The notes below the pieces were generated by a model. It was not told where the DNA came from. It saw nothing but the letters and a program-made list of their open reading frames with translations, and ran no database searches. The position numbers and the translations under genes were made by a program. From Aquila chrysaetos chrysaetos (Eukaryota; Chordata; Aves; Accipitriformes; Accipitridae): DNA of 64,000 nt. Shown one piece after another: positions 61,101-64,000 of this stretch. The stretch spans positions 10,537,851 through 10,601,850 of the forward strand of contig NC_044030.1 in assembly GCF_900496995.4 (NCBI RefSeq), written 5' to 3'. The stretch's first letter is position 1. Every line of letters starts with the position of its first letter.

Positions 61101-64000
61101 GGAAGTAGAGCTCCAGACTCTTGGTATATTTTTTGTTGGAGAGCTGCCAGGCTCCCTTCCAGAATATGAGTGCTAAGTAAGAGCACTCCAGCAAACACAC
61201 CAAGTATTTATACTTGATCAGGTGCTAATACAGGCCTATGGATTCACCAGGGTGGTAGCTTGGAAGCAGATGAGCAGGGGGTCCCACACAAGCAATAGTT
61301 TTCAGTTAGTAACCAGAAGTTTGCAGTAGGAGTTTTAACGTCCATCTCCGTGAATTAGCAAATTCAAGCTATGCATTCATTGCAAGCCTGGTATTCCACA
61401 TCAGCTCTGCTTGATATACCTGTAAAACAGCCTTGAAGGTCACTTCAGCTGTCTAGCGTTAACAGAGCCAAATACAAGGCATACACATCTTCAAAGAAGA
61501 AAAGCTGAACAGGTTATAGGTAGCTGGCCACAAGTACAGTGTCAGGTAGTCAGAGATGTCTGAAAGAGGACAAGGGAGTCTGAGCCCTAGGACAGGTGGA
61601 ATATGAAAGCTTTTGGAGTGATAGGCAAGAAACCAGTACTGGAATTTGAGACCCTATCAGCTACCAGTCTCAAGGCAGACCATAGCAAGAACAGCCAACA
61701 TTACCCTGTTAGGAAGATACTCTCATGACACACGTCTAGGGGGACTACAAGGACCACAGCTAGAGGACAGAGTAAGTAAGCCATACAAAAAACACTTTCT
61801 GATTCTGCACAGCCTGGCACTTCCAACACTTAGCAGCATGCTATTAAAACTGCATAGCCTCAGTGGGGCTGCATCCTAAGTCTTATCACACTTCTACAAA
61901 TATTTGGGTACTATTACCGCAGAATACCATCTACTTCTCAGGTCAGCTCTGAACGCAGTAACCCATTCATAATGCCTTTTCTCCTCAGTGTCAAAGTGTT
62001 TCTCCTAGTGCACAGAGCAGACTCGCTATTGAAAGTGACATACTAGTGAAGGAGAGTCAAGTAGTCACATGCAAGCAGAACTTTTTTTTTTTTTTTAAAA
62101 GGAAAAAGGAGGGAAATCCACACTGACACTTCCTCATTTGTCCTACCTTCCTCTGCAGAGGATCTGCTCTGAAAAGCAGATCTCAATTAGCTTGCATGCC
62201 TTCCAAAACCTCTGTAAGAGAGCAAGAACTCAGTTTTACAGCTAACTCTGCAATGGCCCCTGCTATGCATCCTGAGGGATTGTTTCCTCCTGTATGTTCC
62301 CTTCTCACCTAATGTCAAAAAAAAAAAGGGGGAGTGGGGAGTGGGGTGTGTCAATACTGCTTAGGTTCAGCTTTAGCTGTCTCCTTATTTGGAGGTTAGC
62401 GGGTAAAGGAAGAATAAGCTCGAAAAACCTGATGGTGGTCAGGTATCAGGACAAACAATTTTTTATGCAATTAGACTTGAGGGGAACAGAAAGATCTTTA
62501 TGGAAAGATCTAGCCAATACAGAATGCTTCAGAGACAAGAATCTACAACTCAAGTGTTTGATGTTTGCTGCAGAATCACTGTGAAAGCCAAGTACTTAGC
62601 CAGAAATGTCCATTTCATTTAAGAGGTTAGATGCTGCTCAGAAGTAAAGGTCTTCTGGCTCCTAAAACAGAGCTCTCCTACAAGTCAGGAGGAAGACGCT
62701 CTCAGACAATGAGAGCTCTGCAGGCCTCTTCATAAGATTCAGAAAACTTGAGACTAGTCTACTTAGAGGGCCTCAGAACAGGGGAAGCCATAGAAAACAG
62801 CACAGGTGGTTTTCTTTCCCTTTCCCATGACCTGCTGCTCTAGCAGCATTAGCCACTGTTCTTGAACAGCAACCAAAGGTTTTTGAGACTAAGTTAGACA
62901 GGGTCTAAGCTCCTAGATTATTACCATGTTTGTATCAAAACCCATCAGGAGGCATACAGGCAGTGTTCCTGTCCTCCAGGTTCTTCTGTCTCAGGATAAA
63001 GTAGTGTTCTTACTCAGGAGCTCCAAAAAAGCAAGGAAAGCATGCTTTAAAGAATGCAAAGCAGTGATGGCAGAGGTTCAGCCACTTCAGGCTGCACATC
63101 TGTGGCAGTGGGAATTGAAGCACTGCTTTATGGGCAGAAAACTTCCCTTACTTCTGCACTTTCTCCCCTCAGAGGATTTCAGTCTTAGGTACTTATATCT
63201 TGCAGCAGTGTTTAGGAAGCATTTGCTCAGAGCAGGTAAGAAGAACCCAGAAAAGGCAAATTATCCAGTTCATGGTGATGTGTCAGCCATTGCCACTATC
63301 CCTCTGCCAGAGGGATGTCCTAGTACAGTCCTATTATGGACAGTGGTCCTTACAGAAGCTTACTGACTCAGAGCCACTTTGCAGCAGGAGACTTCAACCC
63401 AAACTTCTCCTGCAGTGCCATTCTCCAGAAAGGCCCTTGGAAAGACCAAGAAAGCAGACAAGCACATCTCCTGTTCAAGAATCAATAAAGAACAGCTGCA
63501 GACCTTTAAGCCCGAGTTAGACTTAAATACTGACCTCCCTCTGTTACCCAACTATTGGAGCTGTCCACACATTGTTAGCTGATTAGTGAGCCAGGCTTTC
63601 AAGAGATTAATGACCCTCTACCAGAAATTAAGACCAAGAGACATACTAACCACCTAAAAGGCAGTTTTACCTACTTACCTCCACTTAACATACTTGCTCT
63701 CTAGACTACTCAATACACAGTGCAAGCAGTTGAAGTTTACTAGTGCCTTAAAGTTAGGAACACCCGTTTGTTTGCTGAAGTTTTTCCTGTGGTGGGAAAA
63801 AAGTCAACTCATTTTTTTCTTGCCAGCGCATCAGGTATTAAGTGGAAGAAGGGACATCCCTCACACAGAAGAGCTGTTGGACTCCTTCCATCAGAAGGAT
63901 CAGACATTTGTCTTTTTCTGCTAATTCAGCTATAAGGAAAAAAAAAAAAAGAACACTGCTGTCCTCCTACTGGAAATCCTTTTATTTTGCAAGGCTCATT
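12651..64000 (-). CDS. SNX30: SNX30 gene (sorting nexin 30), partial: exons 2-9; first exon beyond right edge
   Basis: This is a PX-BAR sorting nexin that binds phosphatidylinositol 3-phosphate and curved endosomal membrane. Its family (SNX4, SNX7, SNX30) acts in endosome-to-recycling traffic and autophagy as heterodimers. Eight coding exons on the minus strand join in frame to 384 residues plus TAA: 44633-44445, 38172-38062, 34375-34217, 31841-31646, 30988-30789, 25168-25082, 19935-19783 and 17941-17882. The PX domain covers exons 2-4 and the BAR domain exons 5-9. All visible introns are phase 0 except the one between 31646 and 30988, which is phase 1. Near identity to human SNX30, including the linker [16 protein letters not shown], separates it from SNX7. 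The human protein has 437 residues, so about 53 amino-terminal residues are missing. No CpG-rich first exon appears before 64000. Exon numbers follow the human gene from memory. Confidence 0.96.
12674..12679 (-). terminator. SNX30: Distal polyadenylation signal candidate of SNX30
   Basis: TTTATT on the plus strand reads AATAAA on the minus strand, about 5.2 kb after the SNX30 stop. An ATTAAA variant lies a few bases downstream (12667-12672). It is the furthest good hexamer before the gap to SLC46A2. That this is the main site is inferred. Confidence 0.5.
14343..14549 (-). terminator. SNX30: Cluster of three AATAAA signals in the SNX30 3' UTR
   Basis: Three minus-strand AATAAA hexamers (14343-14348, 14456-14461, 14544-14549) fall within 207 bases, about 3.3-3.5 kb after the stop. 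They are a candidate intermediate cleavage zone. Confidence 0.35.
17552..17557 (-). terminator. SNX30: Proximal polyadenylation signal candidate of SNX30
   Basis: AATAAA on the minus strand, about 325 bases after the SNX30 stop codon. If used, it would give a very short 3' UTR. Use is not shown by the sequence. Confidence 0.35.
17882..17941 (-). CDS. SNX30: SNX30 exon 9, carboxyl terminus and stop
   Basis: Sixty bases encode [19 protein letters not shown] and TAA, the end of the last BAR helix. Human has [19 protein letters not shown]. The acceptor reads TTTCTTCAG just above 17941. The segment keeps phase 0 with the preceding exon, whose last residues are QYYEK. Confidence 0.95.
   Translation of the reverse strand, partial: CLTAWESIIPLLQDKPETK
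17942..19782 (-). other. SNX30: SNX30 intron 8
   Basis: A phase-0 intron of 1841 bp from donor GTACGT to acceptor TTCAG. No repeat or gene was recognised in it. Confidence 0.9.
19783..19935 (-). CDS. SNX30: SNX30 exon 8, BAR domain
   Basis: 153 bases encode 51 residues, from [15 protein letters not shown] to KNIQYYEK. This is an amphipathic coiled-coil part of the BAR domain, including the [13 protein letters not shown] block that is almost invariant in SNX7 and SNX30. The acceptor is TTTGCTGCAG and the donor GTACGT. Both boundaries are phase 0. Confidence 0.96.
21041..21045. repeat. Target-site duplication, left copy (AGTAG)
   Basis: AGTAG directly precedes the LTR and is repeated exactly at 21605-21609 after it. 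Five bases is the usual duplication length for avian ERVL-type elements. Confidence 0.85.
21046..21604 (+). mobile_element. Solo LTR of an ERVL-like avian endogenous retrovirus
   Basis: This 559-bp element begins TGTCCTAGTTTCAGC and ends GGTTAAACCACCACA, so it has the TG...CA ends of an LTR, and it is flanked by perfect AGTAG duplications. These terminal sequences are familiar from a common avian LTR family. No internal gag or pol region and no second LTR is present, so it is the product of LTR-LTR recombination. It carries a CRE near its middle and an ATTAAA signal near 21474, both on the plus strand, antisense to SNX30. The perfect duplication suggests a fairly recent insertion. Confidence 0.88.
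21289..21296 (+). promoter_or_regulatory. Consensus cAMP-response element (CRE) in the solo LTR
   Basis: The palindrome TGACGTCA is followed by a second half-site-like CGTC. It lies 244 bases into the LTR, in the part expected to be the U3 promoter/enhancer. CREB/ATF-family proteins bind this site. Activity in the bird is not known. Confidence 0.6.
21605..21609. repeat. Target-site duplication, right copy (AGTAG)
   Basis: An exact copy of the pentamer at 21041-21045, placed immediately after the LTR's terminal CA. Confidence 0.85.
25082..25168 (-). CDS. SNX30: SNX30 exon 7, BAR domain
   Basis: 87 bases encode 29 residues, [19 protein letters not shown] then [10 protein letters not shown], a charged coiled-coil stretch. 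Human has [19 protein letters not shown]. The acceptor ends CCATAG. The donor is GTTAGC, unusually poor (T at +3). Both introns are phase 0, so skipping this exon would preserve the frame while shortening a BAR helix. Confidence 0.95.
28839..29070. repeat. Imperfect long palindrome (possible miniature inverted-repeat element)
   Basis: The outer arms 28839-28881 and 29024-29070 are inverted copies. They match at 40 of 43 positions, with one 4-base indel. Both start TAAGCTAAAAAG read inward and share GCTGAAGAGGT and CTTCAGGCA. A second inner pair, 28888-28900 and 28953-28965, matches 12 of 13 bases (core GCTTGGAGAC). No protein is encoded. The layout resembles a non-autonomous foldback or MITE-type element, but I do not recognise the family and see no clear target duplication. 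Confidence 0.6.
29210..29214. repeat. Target-site duplication, left copy (CTCAT)
   Basis: CTCAT precedes the TG of the LTR and is repeated exactly at 29795-29799. Confidence 0.8.
29215..29794 (+). mobile_element. Solo LTR, ERVL-like, shortened/mosaic copy
   Basis: This 580-bp, very G+C-rich element begins TGGTTTGGGTTTGTGTGG and ends GGGCTTAAACCACAACA, with exact CTCAT duplications on both sides. Its first two thirds are clearly related to the LTR at 52994-54137. Shared blocks include GAGAAGCTGCTAGAAGCTTC, CGCTGGCCAAGGCCGAGCCC and TGTGATGAACTGACC. It has only one or two of the minisatellite units found in that copy and lacks its AATAAA region. Its last 60 bases instead resemble the end of the LTR at 21046. 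The orientation is antisense to SNX30. Open frames on both strands (up to 194 codons) arise from the G+C-rich sequence. Confidence 0.82.
29795..29799. repeat. Target-site duplication, right copy (CTCAT)
   Basis: An exact copy of 29210-29214, directly following the terminal CA of the LTR. Confidence 0.8.
30789..30988 (-). CDS. SNX30: SNX30 exon 6, BAR domain
   Basis: 200 bases supply two bases of a split Glu codon and then 66 residues, from [19 protein letters not shown] to [12 protein letters not shown]. This is a core BAR segment, with the conserved cysteines in [13 protein letters not shown]. The acceptor is TTTTTGCAG and the donor GTAAAG. It is joined in phase 1 to exon 5, the only visible SNX30 intron that is not phase 0. 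Confidence 0.96.
30989..31645 (-). other. SNX30: SNX30 intron 5
   Basis: A phase-1 intron of 657 bp, the shortest seen in the gene. Nothing else was recognised in it. Confidence 0.92.
31646..31841 (-). CDS. SNX30: SNX30 exon 5, start of BAR domain
   Basis: 196 bases encode [20 protein letters not shown] through [11 protein letters not shown] plus one base of the next Glu codon. The segment contains the [19 protein letters not shown] block typical of SNX7 and SNX30. The acceptor is TTTCTAG and the donor GTAAGG. The joint to exon 6 reads EQL-EYLVEL; human has EEI-EYLVEL as I recall it, so the boundary residues differ while the frame agrees. Confidence 0.95.
31842..34216 (-). other. SNX30: SNX30 intron 4
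   Basis: A phase-0 intron of 2375 bp. A small cluster of TGTCACAT-type direct and inverted copies lies at 33479-33565. No gene or known repeat was recognised. Confidence 0.9.
34217..34375 (-). CDS. SNX30: SNX30 exon 4, second half of PX domain
   Basis: 159 bases encode 53 residues, [19 protein letters not shown] to [12 protein letters not shown]. The start completes the proline-rich PX loop (IP/PLPEK), and [12 protein letters not shown] provides the basic residues expected near the phosphoinositide pocket. The acceptor is TCCGACAG and the donor GTAAGC. Both boundaries are phase 0. Confidence 0.96.
34376..38061 (-). other. SNX30: SNX30 intron 3
   Basis: A phase-0 intron of 3686 bp. It holds a short CA dinucleotide run near 34750. 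No gene or mobile element was recognised. Confidence 0.9.
38062..38172 (-). CDS. SNX30: SNX30 exon 3, PX domain core
   Basis: 111 bases encode 37 residues, [20 protein letters not shown] then [17 protein letters not shown]. The RRRYQDF motif is the hallmark PX sequence whose arginine contacts the 3-phosphate of PI3P. The acceptor is TTTTCCAG and the donor GTAGGT. Both boundaries are phase 0. Confidence 0.97.
40085..40111 (+). repeat. (A)27 homopolymer
   Basis: An uninterrupted run of 27 A on the plus strand, preceded by TTTT. It reads as poly-T in the SNX30 transcript. It may be the tail of an old retro-insertion or simple slippage; no element is recognisable beside it. Confidence 0.85.
43511..43535 (+). 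repeat. (A)25 homopolymer
   Basis: An uninterrupted run of 25 A in SNX30 intron 2, with no recognisable element next to it. Confidence 0.85.
44445..44633 (-). CDS. SNX30: SNX30 exon 2, linker and start of PX domain
   Basis: 189 bases encode 63 residues. A Ser/Pro/Asp-rich linker ([20 protein letters not shown], then [14 protein letters not shown]) leads into the first PX strands ([27 protein letters not shown]). The acceptor reads CCGATACAG and the donor GTACAA. It is the most upstream exon visible. The first exon with the start codon is not in the window. Confidence 0.95.
45711..45725 (+). repeat. (T)15 homopolymer
   Basis: Fifteen T followed by C and four T, inside a T/G-rich patch. It is simple sequence only. 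Confidence 0.8.
50287..50308 (+). repeat. (A)22 homopolymer
   Basis: An uninterrupted run of 22 A in SNX30 intron 1, with no recognised element attached. Confidence 0.85.
53181..53186 (-). terminator. Polyadenylation hexamer in the LTR, sense to SNX30
   Basis: TTTATT on the plus strand reads AATAAA on the minus strand, about 190 bases before the LTR's 3' end, where an R-region signal would be expected. The pre-mRNA of SNX30 would carry it in the active direction. Confidence 0.6.
53455..53840 (-). repeat. Minisatellite inside the LTR (about nine units of 40-52 bp)
   Basis: On the plus strand a core of the form CTCCAGCGTGGGTCC recurs at 53455, 53500, 53549, 53596, 53648, 53699 and 53740, with weaker copies at 53781 and 53821. 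Spacing is 40-52 bp, with CTGCAG-type words between many cores. Units differ in length and sequence, so the array is old or interrupted. Confidence 0.8.
58700..60790 (+). mobile_element. Degenerate CR1 LINE (ORF2 endonuclease/reverse transcriptase remains and 3' end)
   Basis: Pieces of CR1 ORF2 appear in order but in shifting frames. Near 58700-58900 are remnants of the endonuclease end ([17 protein letters not shown], then [19 protein letters not shown]). At 59325-59525 come [16 protein letters not shown] and [17 protein letters not shown]. Near 59600-59720 are [20 protein letters not shown] and [15 protein letters not shown]. At 59858-60055 are [20 protein letters not shown] and [11 protein letters not shown]. 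After 60070 come FINDLNDG and [17 protein letters not shown]. The end at 60600-60790 has the CR1 tail words GGTTGCCCAGAG, CAACCTGCTCT and GGGGTTGGACTAGA. Frameshifts, stops and deletions make it inactive. The 5' limit is approximate; CR1 copies are usually 5'-truncated. Confidence 0.85.
62082..62096 (+). repeat. (T)15 homopolymer
   Basis: Fifteen T followed by AAAA and an A/G-rich stretch in SNX30 intron 1. It is simple sequence only. Confidence 0.8.

Larger units (their letters stand above)
44634..64000 (-). other. SNX30: SNX30 intron 1 (partial, runs off the right edge)
   Basis: More than 19.3 kb of the intron between exons 1 and 2. It contains an LTR with a minisatellite (52994-54137), a degenerate CR1 LINE (about 58700-60790), a 22-base A run (50287-50308) and T runs at 45711-45725 and 62082-62096. 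Elsewhere there are only short open frames with no recognisable match. No G+C- and CpG-rich block fitting exon 1 and its promoter appears before 64000. Confidence 0.8.

Noticed and set aside
62926..63366. Open frame of 146 codons on the plus strand
   Set aside because: It lies within SNX30 intron 1, has no recognisable family and is isolated. Its length is not unusual for this much noncoding DNA.
44634..64000. SNX30 first exon
   Set aside because: I looked for a CpG-rich block with a start codon and a donor in phase 0 leading to DLSLPNG and found none. The G+C-rich parts here are the LTR and a low-quality match cannot be defended.
1..64000. CRISPR array, operons, prophage or other prokaryotic system
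   Set aside because: No regularly spaced identical repeats and no compact gene order. The minisatellite at 53455-53840 has variable units without unique spacers and belongs to an LTR.

Overview
The window is nuclear DNA of a vertebrate, almost certainly a bird. The supporting evidence is a long degenerate CR1-type LINE, three ERVL-like solo LTRs, and two recognisable intron-containing vertebrate genes, SLC46A2 and SNX30. Nothing is prokaryotic: there are no operons, no long intron-free genes apart from one large exon, and no CRISPR. These genes are neighbours on human 9q32. From memory, the corresponding avian block lies on chromosome Z, but the sequence itself does not prove Z linkage.

Layout. 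1-4890 is upstream intergenic DNA with no gene I can support. 5130-11225 (+) holds the complete coding region of SLC46A2, in four coding exons that join to 457 codons. A polyadenylation signal at 11835 closes it. About 0.8 kb of gene-free DNA follows. From about 12.65 kb to the right edge is SNX30 on the minus strand. It has a 3' UTR of up to 5.2 kb and eight coding exons (17882 to 44633) that join in frame to 384 codons plus a stop. More than 19 kb of intron 1 runs off the window. The first exon, about 50 residues by comparison with the human protein, must lie beyond 64000. The two genes are convergent, as in human.

Mobile DNA. A 559-bp solo LTR (21046-21604) has a perfect 5-bp target duplication (AGTAG) and a consensus CRE. 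A 580-bp LTR (29215-29794) also has a perfect 5-bp duplication (CTCAT). A 1144-bp LTR (52994-54137, minus strand) carries an internal minisatellite of about nine units and an AATAAA in the sense direction of SNX30. A broken CR1 LINE covers about 58700-60790. A 232-bp imperfect palindrome (28839-29070) is a possible miniature inverted-repeat element.

SLC46A2 is a 12-helix major-facilitator carrier. SNX30 is a PX-BAR sorting nexin of endosomes. They are chromosomal neighbours but I know of no shared pathway. I did not find a new multi-gene system here. The more unusual signals are the palindrome, the mosaic LTR, the sense-strand polyadenylation signal in SNX30 intron 1, and a back-to-back AG/GTAAG junction in SLC46A2.
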